Of a DNA stretch of 64,000 nucleotides, positions 47,232 to 56,746 are shown piece by piece. This DNA comes from Methanobrevibacter sp. (GTDB lineage: Archaea; Methanobacteriota; Methanobacteria; Methanobacteriales; Methanobacteriaceae), in assembly GCF_030539875.1 (NCBI RefSeq), contig NZ_JAUNXI010000010.1, forward strand, positions 1-64,000, in the 5' to 3' direction. A program made the position numbers and the translations under genes. Positions within the stretch are counted from its first letter, which is position 1, and every line of letters starts with the position of its first letter. A model generated the notes under the pieces. The model was given only the letters and a program-made list of their open reading frames with translations, made no database searches and was not told where the DNA came from.

Positions 47232-48158
47232 TTATAATGAACATAAAATTATATCACATTTAAGAGAGGATTTATCTTTTTTAAGGCAGAGGTTTTCGTC
47301 TTCAATAACAACTTCATCTCCGATTTCCACATCATCCTTTTCAGTAATCATTAATACATTTTGTCCAGGCCCAGCCAACTGTTTCCAACTGCCGTCTGCT
47401 TTTAAAGCCTGTGTCTTATCATTTAATTGAATCTGCAACATATTTCCATCAACAGACACCACACGACCTATTTTACCTTCATCAAGTATTTTATTTGCAA
47501 GGTCTATTTCAATGCTCTGTTGGACAAGCTGTTCAGTCAGTTCCTGTCTGAACTTAGTCAATACTTTAATATCGTTGTCAATAGTTATGTTTAAATGTTT
47601 CTGGGCGTCGGATGCTGTGAATTTTGGTTGCTGCATTAGCACGTCACAGTTGTCACCGACAGTAGGTGTTTTAGAAGAAACCTCTTTTAATATGCTTTCA
47701 AATACATCTCCCATATACCTTAAACTAAAAGATGCTTTCCATTTTCTTGAAATTAAAGTTTCAGCCAATTGCTTTGCATAATTATTACCGAAAATAATAA
47801 CTCCGCTTTCACCTGCTTTACGTGACTTAACTTCAGAACCCAATAATTCGATAATCTGATAACCGTTGGTTGTTCCGTAAATCCTTCTTCTTTTTGTCTC
47901 GAAAGTTCCTTTAGTACTTACTTCCCCGCGGATGGAGTTTCCGACTACCTTCAATTTGCTGGCATCGTCAGTAATCTTAATTGAAATTCCAAGTTCTGAT
48001 GCCTTTGATAAAAATTCATCATCATTACCGATTGATCCGCTGTATAATTCCTCTTCCAATAACTTTAAATTCTCCTTATCACCAAAATATCCTATTCTTC
48101 TTTTATCCGCTGCCATTACACATCCTTTTTTACCTATGTAAGCAATAATTAAGCTCAT
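47232..48158 (-). CDS. DUF2121 family methanogen protein, 308 aa
   Basis: Starts SLIIAYIGKKGCVMAADKRR, which recalls the first strands of proteasome-like Ntn hydrolases, although no N-terminal Thr/Ser/Cys nucleophile is obvious. The C-terminal part (GRVVSVDGNMLQIQLN, VEIGDEVVIEDENLCL) looks like small beta-barrel modules. I recognise it as the methanogen protein family DUF2121; function unknown. TATATAAATATATAG about 75 bp upstream may be its TATA box. Confidence 0.7.
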   Translation of the reverse strand: MSLIIAYIGKKGCVMAADKRRIGYFGDKENLKLLEEELYSGSIGNDDEFLSKASELGISIKITDDASKLKVVGNSIRGEVSTKGTFETKRRRIYGTTNGYQIIELLGSEVKSRKAGESGVIIFGNNYAKQLAETLISRKWKASFSLRYMGDVFESILKEVSSKTPTVGDNCDVLMQQPKFTASDAQKHLNITIDNDIKVLTKFRQELTEQLVQQSIEIDLANKILDEGKIGRVVSVDGNMLQIQLNDKTQALKADGSWKQLAGPGQNVLMITEKDDVEIGDEVVIEDENLCLKKDKSSLKCDIILCSL

Positions 48159-48472
48159 ATTATCTCCTAATTTTGATATTTGACTAAATATGTTTAAAAT
48201 ATTTGAAATATCAATTTTTTAACAAATCTATATATTTATATACAAATCCTATATTATAAAGGTTAATATTAGATTGAAATAAAATGAAAGATGTTGTTTG
48301 TTTGCAATAAATAAAAAAGAAGTGTTAAAATTTCTTAAAACTATCAATTAGCAGATTAATTTAATTGTTAAACAATATATTTAAATAATAGTATAACATA
48401 AATTACAATTACCATAATTTATAATTATTTATCATTATAAATTATTGATTAAATCAATAAGGAGACAAACTT
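48159..48472. other. Divergent intergenic region upstream of acd
   Basis: 314 bp of AT-rich DNA between the DUF2121 gene and acd, with TATA candidates on each strand and no protein-coding frame worth calling. A 200-bp stretch in the middle shows no obvious motif. Confidence 0.5.
48374..48390 (+). promoter_or_regulatory. Putative TATA box for acd
   Basis: CAATATATTTAAATAATA lies about 90 bp before the acd ATG, implying a leader of roughly 60 nt. AAGGAGAC is the ribosome site just before the start. Confidence 0.4.
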
Positions 48473-50569
48473 ATGATAGATCTCAATAAAATGTTTAAAC
48501 CGAAATCTGTCGCTGTAATTGGAGCATCCAATACGCCAGGAAAAGTTGGGCACATCATAGTCGATAATCTTATCAACGATGGTTTTAAAGGCACAATTTA
48601 TCCTGTAAACCCTAAAGGCGGCGAAATTTTAGGTAAAAAAGCATATGCAAATATAAAAGACATCCCAGAAACAGTAGACTTGGCAATAATTACCATTCCA
48701 TCAGTATTTGTAAATACTGTTGTTAAAGAATGTGGTGAAATCGGTGTGCAAAACATGGTAGTTATTACTGCTGGTTTTAAAGAAGTGGGGGAAGAAGGTG
48801 CTAAATTAGAAGCTGAGTTAACAGCACTTGGTAAAGAATATGCTATAAATATTATTGGACCAAATAGTTTAGGAATTACTGATTCACATACACCGTTAAA
48901 CGGATCATTTTCACAAATGATGCCACCAGAAGGAAATATGGCATTTATTTCACAAAGTGGAGCTATGATGGTAGCTATCATCGACTGGAGTGTAACTTCC
49001 GGAATTGGATTCAGTAAAGTTATAAGTTTAGGTAACAAAGCAGGAGTAAGTGAAATTGAATTATTACAATACCTGGCAGAAGATGATGAGACAAAAGTAA
49101 TCATCTGTTACTTAGAATCTATTTCTGAAGATGAAGACTTTATAAGAACCATGAGGGAAACTGCACATAAAAAACCGATTATCGTACTTAAATCAGGTTC
49201 AAGTTCCGCAGGAGCAGAAGCAGCATCATCCCACACAGGAGCACTTGCAGGAAGTGACTTGGCATTTGATACCGCTTTTCGCCAATCAGGAATTATCCGT
49301 GTAGAAACCATGGCAGAATTATTTGACTTAGGTTTAGCATTCTCCAAAGCACCGCTTCCAAAAGGAGACCATGTGGCAATTGTCACTAATGCCGGTGGTG
49401 GAGGAGTAGTTACCGTAGACGCAATGGAAAAAACCGGATTGAAACTTGCTCAGTTTGACGAGGAAACCACTGCAAAACTGAAAAAATGTGTTACTGAAGA
49501 AGGAAGTGCAAAAAACCCTATTGACGTACTGGGAGATGCACCGGTACACAGATACAAAGAATCATTAGAAATCGTATTAAGTCAGGACAATGTTGACAGT
49601 TTAATCGTTATGGTTTGTCCTACCGCATCTGCAGACCCTGACGGAATTGCAAATGCAATCTTAGAAGAGAGAAAAGAATTTGACAAACCTATTATTGTTG
49701 TAAACATGGGCGGTCCGTCCTTTGAAAAAGCAAATGATATTTTAAGAGAAAACGGCGTACCAACATACGTATTCCCTGAAACTGCAGTAAAAGCGCTTCA
49801 AGCAATGACAAGATATGCAAAACTCGAAAACAGAGTATATGACGATGTTATTGATAACATAAGTGATGTTGATAAAGATGCTGTAAAAGCTATTTTTGAC
49901 AAAGTGAAAGCAGACGGCAGAGATACTTTACTCGGCAGTGAAGCATATGCTGTTGCTGAGGCATACGGAATTTCTGCAGCACCAATAAAATTATCAACAA
50001 GTGCTGAAGAAGCAGCCCAGCTTGCAGAAGAAATGGAATTCCCGGTTGTGCTTAAAATCGCATCTGATAAAATTTTACACAAATCAGATATTGGCGGAGT
50101 AAAAGTCGGAATCAACAGTGCTGAAGAAGCTAAAGCAACCTTTGATGAAATTATCGCAAATGCAAAAGCAGCACATCCAGACATTGTCCCTGATGGCGTA
50201 GAAGTGCAAAAAATGATGGATTCCGGTGAAGAAGTTATTGTTGGTATGATTCGTGACGAACAATTCGGACCGATGATTGCATTCGGTATGGGTGGAATCT
50301 ATGTTAACCTCATTGAAGATGTTTCATTCAACCTTGCAAAAGGTATGAGCTCACAAGAAATCGATGAGCAAATCAGCACCACCAAAGTATCCGAATTACT
50401 TGCAGGATACAGAGGAGAAGCAGCTTGTGATGTTGAAGAAGTTAAAGAAGCTATTAAAAGAGTAGCTAGATTAACTTTAGATTTCCCAGAAATATCCGAG
50501 TTAGACATTAACCCGATCTTCGTTTACGAAGAAGGTTCCAGTGCACTCGATATTAAAATCAAATTATAA
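48473..50569 (+). CDS. acd: Acetate-CoA ligase (ADP-forming), fused alpha-beta, 698 aa
   Basis: Interconverts acetyl-CoA, ADP and phosphate with acetate, CoA and ATP. The N-terminal CoA-binding domain starts KSVAVIGASNTPGKVGHII; the phospho-histidine is H254 in SSHTGALAGSD; the C-terminal ATP-grasp domain (about 480-698) has FPVVLKIASDKILHKSDIGG and ELDINPIFVYEEG. Both halves are in one chain, unlike the split enzymes of some archaea. A strong start (AAGGAGAC) and hairpin terminator suggest high expression as a single gene. Confidence 0.94.
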   Translation: MIDLNKMFKPKSVAVIGASNTPGKVGHIIVDNLINDGFKGTIYPVNPKGGEILGKKAYANIKDIPETVDLAIITIPSVFVNTVVKECGEIGVQNMVVITAGFKEVGEEGAKLEAELTALGKEYAINIIGPNSLGITDSHTPLNGSFSQMMPPEGNMAFISQSGAMMVAIIDWSVTSGIGFSKVISLGNKAGVSEIELLQYLAEDDETKVIICYLESISEDEDFIRTMRETAHKKPIIVLKSGSSSAGAEAASSHTGALAGSDLAFDTAFRQSGIIRVETMAELFDLGLAFSKAPLPKGDHVAIVTNAGGGGVVTVDAMEKTGLKLAQFDEETTAKLKKCVTEEGSAKNPIDVLGDAPVHRYKESLEIVLSQDNVDSLIVMVCPTASADPDGIANAILEERKEFDKPIIVVNMGGPSFEKANDILRENGVPTYVFPETAVKALQAMTRYAKLENRVYDDVIDNISDVDKDAVKAIFDKVKADGRDTLLGSEAYAVAEAYGISAAPIKLSTSAEEAAQLAEEMEFPVVLKIASDKILHKSDIGGVKVGINSAEEAKATFDEIIANAKAAHPDIVPDGVEVQKMMDSGEEVIVGMIRDEQFGPMIAFGMGGIYVNLIEDVSFNLAKGMSSQEIDEQISTTKVSELLAGYRGEAACDVEEVKEAIKRVARLTLDFPEISELDINPIFVYEEGSSALDIKIKL

Positions 50570-50607
50570 TTTCTCAAATGAGAAATTAACTCTTTTTATT
50601 TTTTTAA
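50567..50607 (+). terminator. Hairpin terminator of acd
   Basis: TAATTTCTC (50567-50575) and GAGAAATTA (50580-50588) form a perfect 9-bp stem with an AAAT loop, beginning at the stop codon and followed by TCTTTTTATTTTTTT. This looks like a bacterial intrinsic terminator. Confidence 0.65.
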
Positions 50608-50655
50608 ACTTTAATAAATATTAAATTCATAATAATAACCATGTTAGGTGATATT

Positions 50656-51030
50656 ATGGATGGTGAAATTGATTTAGAGTTATATACTATTTCTTTGATT
50701 CGGTTGAATTCTATTTTTCAAAAAATTGAAGATGAAAAAATAGTAACTGACATAATTTCAGACATAAACGATTGTTTTAATGATTTAAACCAATTAAATG
50801 AAGATATCTTAAACGATTTATCGCAAGCAGAAATTAACATTAATGAGTATGACCCATTTTTTGAAAATGGAATGGTGATGTTTCCAGAATATACTAAAGG
50901 TATTGATGAAATTATAGAAAAAATAGATGATGAAAACCTTAAAGCTGCATTGAATACTTTATCAGACCTTTTTGTGAAATTAATTAAAGTAGGTAATGAA
51001 TACTTTGAAAAAAGAGGCGCATTAAAATGA
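50656..51030 (+). CDS. Hypothetical helical protein linked to DUF447, 124 aa
   Basis: A largely alpha-helical, acidic protein (MDGEIDLELYTISLIRLNSI, with LNDLSQAEININEYDPFF in the middle). The ATG at 50656 follows GGTGAT by three bases, so the upstream ATG at 50641 is rejected. It overlaps the DUF447 gene by 4 bp and so is translationally coupled to it, suggesting a functional pair. No family recognised. Confidence 0.75.
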   Translation: MDGEIDLELYTISLIRLNSIFQKIEDEKIVTDIISDINDCFNDLNQLNEDILNDLSQAEININEYDPFFENGMVMFPEYTKGIDEIIEKIDDENLKAALNTLSDLFVKLIKVGNEYFEKRGALK

Positions 51031-51653
51031 AATTTGATTTATCCAAAATAGGAATTAAATCAGATTTGCAATATGAATGTATTACAACCACCATTAATAA
51101 AGACGGCGTGAAAAATGCAGGCGCATTTGCATTTGAATATTTAGGTAATGACAAAGTACATTGCCACATCTTTGAAGGATCAAAAACTTTAAAAAATATC
51201 CTAGATACTAACGAATACGTAGTTAACATAACACAAGACCCATTAGTTTTCACATATGCCACACTAGATTGTTTAGGCAATGAATATTATACTGATGATG
51301 ACTCAATAGCTATTATTAAAAACACTCTAGCTTACATTATTGTCGATGTTGAAAATGTTGAGATTAAAACACCTGAAAATTTCCCAATCAAAGGCGATAG
51401 CAATATCTATTTCATATATGGAAAAATCAGAGAATTAGTTATTAATGATGAAAGAGCAGCAGCATTCAGCAGAGGAATGTCTGCGTTGATTGAATCCTTA
51501 GTTAACTTTTCAAGATACAAAATAGTGGATGAAGAAAAAAGAAAAAAATACATGGACGAATTAATTGAAAATCAGAGAGTTATAAATAAAGTTTCAGATG
51601 AAAAAACTAAAAAGGCAATAGCTGATTTAAAATTTGAATACGAAAAATACTAG
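51027..51653 (+). CDS. DUF447 family protein (flavin-reductase-like split barrel), 208 aa
   Basis: DUF447 proteins are archaeal FMN-binding split-barrel proteins of unknown reaction. The barrel part shows YECITTTINKDGVKNAGAFA and NEYVVNITQDPLVFTYATLD; the C-terminal part is helical (FSRGMSALIESLVNFSRYKI). The ATG overlaps the preceding gene. Confidence 0.82.
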   Translation: MKFDLSKIGIKSDLQYECITTTINKDGVKNAGAFAFEYLGNDKVHCHIFEGSKTLKNILDTNEYVVNITQDPLVFTYATLDCLGNEYYTDDDSIAIIKNTLAYIIVDVENVEIKTPENFPIKGDSNIYFIYGKIRELVINDERAAAFSRGMSALIESLVNFSRYKIVDEEKRKKYMDELIENQRVINKVSDEKTKKAIADLKFEYEKY

Positions 51654-51811
51654 TTTTTAAAAAAAAGATAGGTTGTAAAAAGTTTAGACTTGAAACTATA
51701 AAAATTATTCATAAGAATCAAATTGCTTATACTCATATGCAGATTTTGGTCGTTATAGGACTATAAGCGCTTTTATATATTTTGAGAATGATTTCAATAT
51801 TATGTGAAATT

Positions 51812-52591
51812 TTATTGTCCAATCTTGTTCATTAAAAGTTCAGTAGACCATATATAATTATAAATACCATAAACCATTTCTACAAATTCATTGTATTGGT
51901 TCCATATTCCCATTGCTGTTTTAGGTAGTGGTTTGTTTTCTTTAATCTTGCAAAATGTTATTAGCATCTCTTTTTTATCCCTTATTACTAATTTAATAAA
52001 TGGAGTCTGAGTTATCTTCATTTCTAGATTCAATTTACTTATTTCTTTTATAATATCCTCTTCACCATATGATCCATTAAATATAGATCTTACATGCACT
52101 CCTTTTTTAATAGCTTTTTCTAGATTATCTTTCAATAGTCTGGATTCATCTTTAAACATTAAACCAACTAAAATAAATATTGATTCCTTAGCTCTTGATA
52201 TTATTTCCATTTCTTTTTTTAAGTTTTTTTCACTTCCATTGATTAACCATATCGGTGCTGGAACACTTGGGATTTGGTCCTGATATATGAAGTTTAGTTC
52301 ATTTTCAGCTTCATCTAGCTGTTCTTTAATATAACTTCTTGACTTTTCAAATACTTCATTTGGTGGTACTACATTAAACTTTAATGGCTTGCCATTTATT
52401 ATTTCAACAAAACCTTTTTTAGAAAGACTTTTAAGTACTGCATATACTTTTGATCTTGGTACCTTTGATTCTAGACTAATTTCTGTTGCAGTTGCAGAAA
52501 TTAATGACATAGTTGCGATGTATGCTTGAATTTCATATTCTGTTAATCCAAGGATTTTTAGAGCATTTATCGTTTTTTGATTTACAGACAT
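51812..52591 (-). CDS. TrmB-family transcriptional regulator, 259 aa
   Basis: N-terminal winged helix (LKILGLTEYEIQAYIATMSL, VPRSKVYAVLKSLSKKGFVE), a short coiled-coil linker and a C-terminal PLD-like ligand-binding domain (SIFILVGLMFKDESRL, KGVHVRSIFNGSYGEED). TrmB proteins repress or activate transport genes in response to a ligand. The ATG at 52591 is preceded by GGAGG. It is divergent from an ABC exporter, whose TATA box is framed by an inverted repeat, so control of that exporter and itself is likely. Confidence 0.9.
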   Translation of the reverse strand: MSVNQKTINALKILGLTEYEIQAYIATMSLISATATEISLESKVPRSKVYAVLKSLSKKGFVEIINGKPLKFNVVPPNEVFEKSRSYIKEQLDEAENELNFIYQDQIPSVPAPIWLINGSEKNLKKEMEIISRAKESIFILVGLMFKDESRLLKDNLEKAIKKGVHVRSIFNGSYGEEDIIKEISKLNLEMKITQTPFIKLVIRDKKEMLITFCKIKENKPLPKTAMGIWNQYNEFVEMVYGIYNYIWSTELLMNKIGQ

Positions 52592-52629
52592 TTTATCCTC
52601 CAATTATTGTTTTATTTTATACTATCTTA

Positions 52630-52663
52630 GTTACAAAAAGTATTTAAATATATTTATTGTAAC
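52630..52663. promoter_or_regulatory. Inverted repeat around the ABC exporter TATA box (operator candidate)
   Basis: GTTACAA (52630-52636) and TTGTAAC (52657-52663) are a perfect 7-bp inverted repeat with a 20-nt centre that contains TATTTAAATATATT (52641-52654), the likely TATA box. Protein bound here would block TBP. The repeat lies midway between the regulator and the exporter genes. Confidence 0.6.
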
Positions 52664-52685
52664 GTAAATACAGGAGTGAACAATT

Positions 52686-53411
52686 ATGATTTTTGCTGTA
52701 AAAACCATTTCGTTAGGAAAAAGTTATGGAGATTTCAGAGCCCTTGATAATTTAAATCTTAGAATAAAAAAAGGTGAAATTTATGGTCTTTTAGGTCCTA
52801 ACGGCGCTGGAAAAACAACAATTATTAAAATATTATGTGGTTTATTAAGTCCAACATCTGGTGAAGCATACATACTTGATAATAAGGTTCCAAATAAAAA
52901 AATTTCATCTGATATAGGTTATATGCCTCAAGAAACAGCACTTTATTCCGGGCTGACTGTTCATCAAAATATAAATTTTTATGCTAATTTGTTTGGTATT
53001 AAAAATAATGAAATTAAAGAAAAAGAAACGGAACTCTTAAAGTTTGTCGACCTTTATGATTGGAGAAATGAAATTATAGAGAATCTAAGTGGCGGAATGA
53101 AACATAGAGTATCGCTTGCCTGTACTTTAATTCATGACCCCAAGGTGATAATTTTAGATGAACCAACTGTTGGTGTTGATCCTGAACTTAGAATTTCCTT
53201 TTGGAATTATTTTAACAAACTAAAAGAAAAAGGAGTGTCAATACTACTTACAACTCACTATATGGATGAAGCAGAACGATGTGATAGAATTGGTCTCCTA
53301 AGTCATGGGCATTTAATCGCTGAAAACAGCCCTAAAGATCTTATTATTGAAACAGAAACAGATTCTCTTGAAGATGCATTTTTAAAATTTTCTAGGATGT
53401 GTGATAGATGA
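52686..53411 (+). CDS. ABC transporter ATP-binding protein, 241 aa
   Basis: Walker A GPNGAGKTTI, Q-loop YMPQETALYS, signature LSGGM, Walker B VIILDEPTVGVDP and the switch His in LLTTHYMDEAERCDR. The LDEPT-x-G-(V/L)-D-P form is typical of drug or polysaccharide ABC-2 exporters. AGGAGTGA precedes the ATG. It overlaps the permease gene by 4 bp. Confidence 0.95.
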   Translation: MIFAVKTISLGKSYGDFRALDNLNLRIKKGEIYGLLGPNGAGKTTIIKILCGLLSPTSGEAYILDNKVPNKKISSDIGYMPQETALYSGLTVHQNINFYANLFGIKNNEIKEKETELLKFVDLYDWRNEIIENLSGGMKHRVSLACTLIHDPKVIILDEPTVGVDPELRISFWNYFNKLKEKGVSILLTTHYMDEAERCDRIGLLSHGHLIAENSPKDLIIETETDSLEDAFLKFSRMCDR

Positions 53412-54544
53412 AATTTAATAGAATTTTTGCAGTTACAAAGAGAATATTCACAGATATAAAAAATGATAAACGGACAATGGGTCTTATTATACTTGCACCA
53501 ATACTTGCAATGACTGTATTTGGGATTGCTTTCAGTGGAGATGTTGAAAATATAGATGTAATTGTTGTAAATCATGATGAAGGATTTACAGTTCATGGAG
53601 AAGGTTTTAAATCTTTATCTCAAGACATACTCTCCAATATTGATGATAAAACAATAAACATACAATATATGGATAATGAAAATCAAGCATTAGATAAGGT
53701 TGAAAGAGGTGAGGTTTATGCAGTTATTAGTTTTCCACCTAACTTTACAAAAGATGTTTTTTCAGGTGTTAAAAATTCTAACTCATCAAATTCTGATATA
53801 ACGGTTAAAGCTGATGAAAGTATTGTGAATATTAAAACTGCAATATATAGTTCTTTAACAGATGCTCAAAAAATAACATTTGATAAAGAAGGATTTAAAT
53901 CTCCGGTTAACATTAATGAAAATCCAGTTTATGGAAAAAATGCCGAATTCATTGATTTCTTTGTTCCGGGAATAATGTCCTTTGTTGTTTATATTTTAAC
54001 GATATTACTTACTCTCATATCCTTTGTAGGTGAAAGAGTTTCAGGCACATTAGAAAGGATTTTAGCAACCCCTCTTACTGAAACTGAAATCATATTAGGT
54101 TATGGTATTGCTTTTAGTATAATCGGCATAATTCAATCTGCAATACTGATTATAATTGGAATATTAGTGTTTAATATTACAATAGTTGGAAATGTCCTAA
54201 TTGCCATTTTAGGAATATCCCTTTTAGCTATTGTATGTCAATCTTTAGGAATATTGCTTTCTAATCTTGCCGATAGAGTTGAACAAGCTATTCAATTTAT
54301 TCCATTTGTAGTGCTTCCAGCATTCTTACTTTCCGGAATATTTTGGCCAATAGAAGCAATTCCTCAGTGGCTTAGACCATTATCTTATTTAATACCACCT
54401 ACTTATGCTGCAAGGGCTTCCCGTGCAGTCATGATTAAGGGATGGGGTATTGATATGATTTGGATGGATCTACTTGCATTGACAATATTTGCATTTATCT
54501 TTTTAACAATGTCTGTTTACTCTTTAAAGACCAAAAAAGGATAA
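53408..54544 (+). CDS. ABC-2 type transporter permease, 378 aa
   Basis: One N-terminal helix, a large extracytoplasmic domain (about 45-180) and five to six C-terminal helices. The C-terminal signature SFVGERVSGTLERILATPLT followed by LPAFLLSGIFWPIEAIPQWL is the ABC-2 (YhgE/YadH-like) pattern. Works with the ATPase just upstream; a multidrug or lipid export role is likely but the substrate is unknown. Confidence 0.92.
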   Translation: MKFNRIFAVTKRIFTDIKNDKRTMGLIILAPILAMTVFGIAFSGDVENIDVIVVNHDEGFTVHGEGFKSLSQDILSNIDDKTINIQYMDNENQALDKVERGEVYAVISFPPNFTKDVFSGVKNSNSSNSDITVKADESIVNIKTAIYSSLTDAQKITFDKEGFKSPVNINENPVYGKNAEFIDFFVPGIMSFVVYILTILLTLISFVGERVSGTLERILATPLTETEIILGYGIAFSIIGIIQSAILIIIGILVFNITIVGNVLIAILGISLLAIVCQSLGILLSNLADRVEQAIQFIPFVVLPAFLLSGIFWPIEAIPQWLRPLSYLIPPTYAARASRAVMIKGWGIDMIWMDLLALTIFAFIFLTMSVYSLKTKKG

Positions 54545-54603
54545 ATTTTATTATAAATAAATTGTTGGTTGAAAACAAATTTAGGCCTATAAAATTTTAA
54601 AGT

Positions 54604-54646
54604 CAAAAAAAAAGAAAATTAAAAGCATAGTTAATTAACTATGCTT
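54604..54646 (-). terminator. 24-bp perfect palindrome terminator over the substrate-binding gene stop
   Basis: AAGCATAGTTAA directly followed by TTAACTATGCTT (54623-54646) is a perfect palindrome containing the stop codon. An A run at 54605-54613 gives a T tract on the minus strand about 10 bases past the stem. Confidence 0.55.
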
Positions 54647-55607
54647 CCCAGTATATTTTATCTTGAGGAATGGTTTTATTTAAAAGGCCAATGCTTACTT
54701 CAAGTGTTTGGAATTCATCTACATCTGCTTTGAAATCATTATCAATACCAGAAATAAATGGGAAACTAGCTAGAGAATCAGCTTCTAAACTCGCATCAGA
54801 TACAATATCTTCAGGCAAGAGTTTTACAACTTTATCTGCATTGCCATCTTTAACATTTTCATTGATGAATTCAGTTGCATTTTCATGGATTTTTACAATA
54901 GTTTTTGCTTGATCTTCATGGTTTTTGATGAAATCATCAGAAGCAACAACCACACAACATGGATGGTCCGGCAAGATTTCAGAAGAATCAGCCAATACAT
55001 GAGCATTGCTTTGATTTTCAGCAATGGACACATAAGGCTGATAAGTAATGATACCATCAATCTGACCTGCTTTTAATGCATCATTCATTGAAGGAACTTT
55101 CATTGCAGACACATTAACATCATCAATAGTCAAACCGGTTTGATTCAAATAGTAAACAAGTAGGGAATGTTGAATAGAAGCTTCCCCAGGAGTTGCAAGT
55201 GTTTTTCCTTTTAAATCAGCTGCAGATTGAATTCCAGAATTATCAGTTACAATAATACCTGAACCTTCTGTTTGAGCTGAAGAAATAACTTTAACAGGGA
55301 CTCCTTTTTCAATTGAAGATAAAACAGGAGTAATTCCAAGATAACCAACATCCACTTCACCACTAGCCATAGCAGTCATTAAATCACCACCATTATTAAA
55401 TTGGACTAGTTCAATGGAAATATTATTGTCATTATACATACCTTTAGCATCAGCAACAAATAACGCCGCATCGTGATCTGAAGGTAGGTAACCTATCTTT
55501 ACAGTGTCGTCTCCTCCCAAAAAGTTGAAAAGACCCATACTGGCCGAACCTATTACTAAAATCAAAGCCAGCACCAACACTAAAACAAATATAATTTTTT
55601 TATTCAT
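54639..55607 (-). CDS. NitT/TauT-type ABC substrate-binding protein, 322 aa
   Basis: An N-terminal membrane anchor or signal (residues 1-28) leads to a periplasmic-binding-protein type 2 fold: VKIGYLPSDHDAALFVADAK, FNNGGDLMTAMASGEVDVGY, DLKGKTLATPGEASIQHSLL and QIDGIITYQPYVSIAE. Related proteins bind nitrate, taurine, sulfonates or pyrimidine precursors. No lipobox cysteine is seen. No permease or ATPase of its class is adjacent. GGTGAT stands before the tandem ATGs; the second is better spaced. Confidence 0.88.
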   Translation of the reverse strand: MNKKIIFVLVLVLALILVIGSASMGLFNFLGGDDTVKIGYLPSDHDAALFVADAKGMYNDNNISIELVQFNNGGDLMTAMASGEVDVGYLGITPVLSSIEKGVPVKVISSAQTEGSGIIVTDNSGIQSAADLKGKTLATPGEASIQHSLLVYYLNQTGLTIDDVNVSAMKVPSMNDALKAGQIDGIITYQPYVSIAENQSNAHVLADSSEILPDHPCCVVVASDDFIKNHEDQAKTIVKIHENATEFINENVKDGNADKVVKLLPEDIVSDASLEADSLASFPFISGIDNDFKADVDEFQTLEVSIGLLNKTIPQDKIYWEA

Positions 55608-55723
55608 CATATCACCGTTAATTAATATTAACTACATGAATAAGTTATAAAAAAATAGATATAAAAACATTACTTTTTAACAGTGACATTCAGTATTAAA
55701 GAAAAGAAAGAAAAAAAAAGAAG

Positions 55724-56746
55724 TTATAATAACTCTTTTCTCAAATCAATAGTATCCTTTAAATCAGGACCTGTTGAAATAATAGTTACAGGAACTCCAG
55801 TTTCAGATTGGATTTCATCAATGAAAGCCTTAGTTTCAGCAGATAAATCACCATAGTCCTGTGTTCTTGCACAATTCGGATATAATTTGTCAACACATGT
55901 TAAAGCTATTTGAGTTGCGCCGTTGATTCTGCATGATTCCTTTGCAAGTTCCATGTCAAAGTATCCTATTCTTCTGCGTCTTCCGGTTACAACACCGTAT
56001 TCTTCAAGTCCTTTTTCTTCAGCTTCTTTTTGGCTCATTTCAGTTGGAAACGGTCCTTCACCAACACGAGAGATGTAAGCTTTAAATACATTAATGACTT
56101 CATCCACTTTAGTCGGGCCGACACCTACGTCAGCAGCAAAAGTAGATGCAGTAGTATCTTTACTGGTTACAAACGGATAGGTTCCATAATAAAGGGATAA
56201 AGCAAAACCTTGAGACCCTTCGATAAATACATCCTCACCATTGTCAATAGCTTCATTACAGGCAACTGACACATCAGTAATGTATTCCTCAAGTTCAGGA
56301 ACATCACGGGCCAAATCGATTGTTCTCATCACCCTGTCAGAATTTGCAGGTCCGCAGCCGGAACCTGTACTTCCGATTTTTTTAGCTAAATGTTCAGAGC
56401 TTTTATCTCTGCTTCTGTGATTCTCTGTAATAATTGCACATCTAGGATCGACGCACATTCTTTCTTTTACGTTATACTTCTTTAATTTATCAAATTCATC
56501 AAATAATACATCAGGATTTACTAAAACTCCTGCTCCAATCATGAGTTTAGCATCAGTATGTACGAAACCAGAAGGGGTTAATCTTAAACCATATTTCTCT
56601 CCATTAAACACTACAGAATGGCCCGCATTGGGTCCAACTCCTGCACGAGCTATAATATCTGGTTTATCATTGCCGCAAAGGTAAGTAATACATTTTCCTT
56701 TACCTTCATCGCCCCAGGCACCACCAACTAAAATACTACAAGTCAT
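55724..56746 (-). CDS. purA: Adenylosuccinate synthetase
   Basis: Joins IMP and aspartate with GTP on the way to [20 protein letters not shown] at the N-terminus is the GTP loop, and NAGHSV and [15 protein letters not shown] are further motifs. At 340 aa it is the short archaeal form, lacking insertions found in the 430-aa bacterial enzyme. A T tract follows the stop. Confidence 0.96.
   Translation of the reverse strand: MTCSILVGGAWGDEGKGKCITYLCGNDKPDIIARAGVGPNAGHSVVFNGEKYGLRLTPSGFVHTDAKLMIGAGVLVNPDVLFDEFDKLKKYNVKERMCVDPRCAIITENHRSRDKSSEHLAKKIGSTGSGCGPANSDRVMRTIDLARDVPELEEYITDVSVACNEAIDNGEDVFIEGSQGFALSLYYGTYPFVTSKDTTASTFAADVGVGPTKVDEVINVFKAYISRVGEGPFPTEMSQKEAEEKGLEEYGVVTGRRRRIGYFDMELAKESCRINGATQIALTCVDKLYPNCARTQDYGDLSAETKAFIDEIQSETGVPVTIISTGPDLKDTIDLRKELL

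Noticed and set aside
51654-51811. Small RNA or attachment site between DUF447 and TrmB genes
   Set aside because: GCTTATA and TATAAGC arms can be paired, but they are short and far apart, and the region is an ordinary convergent spacer.
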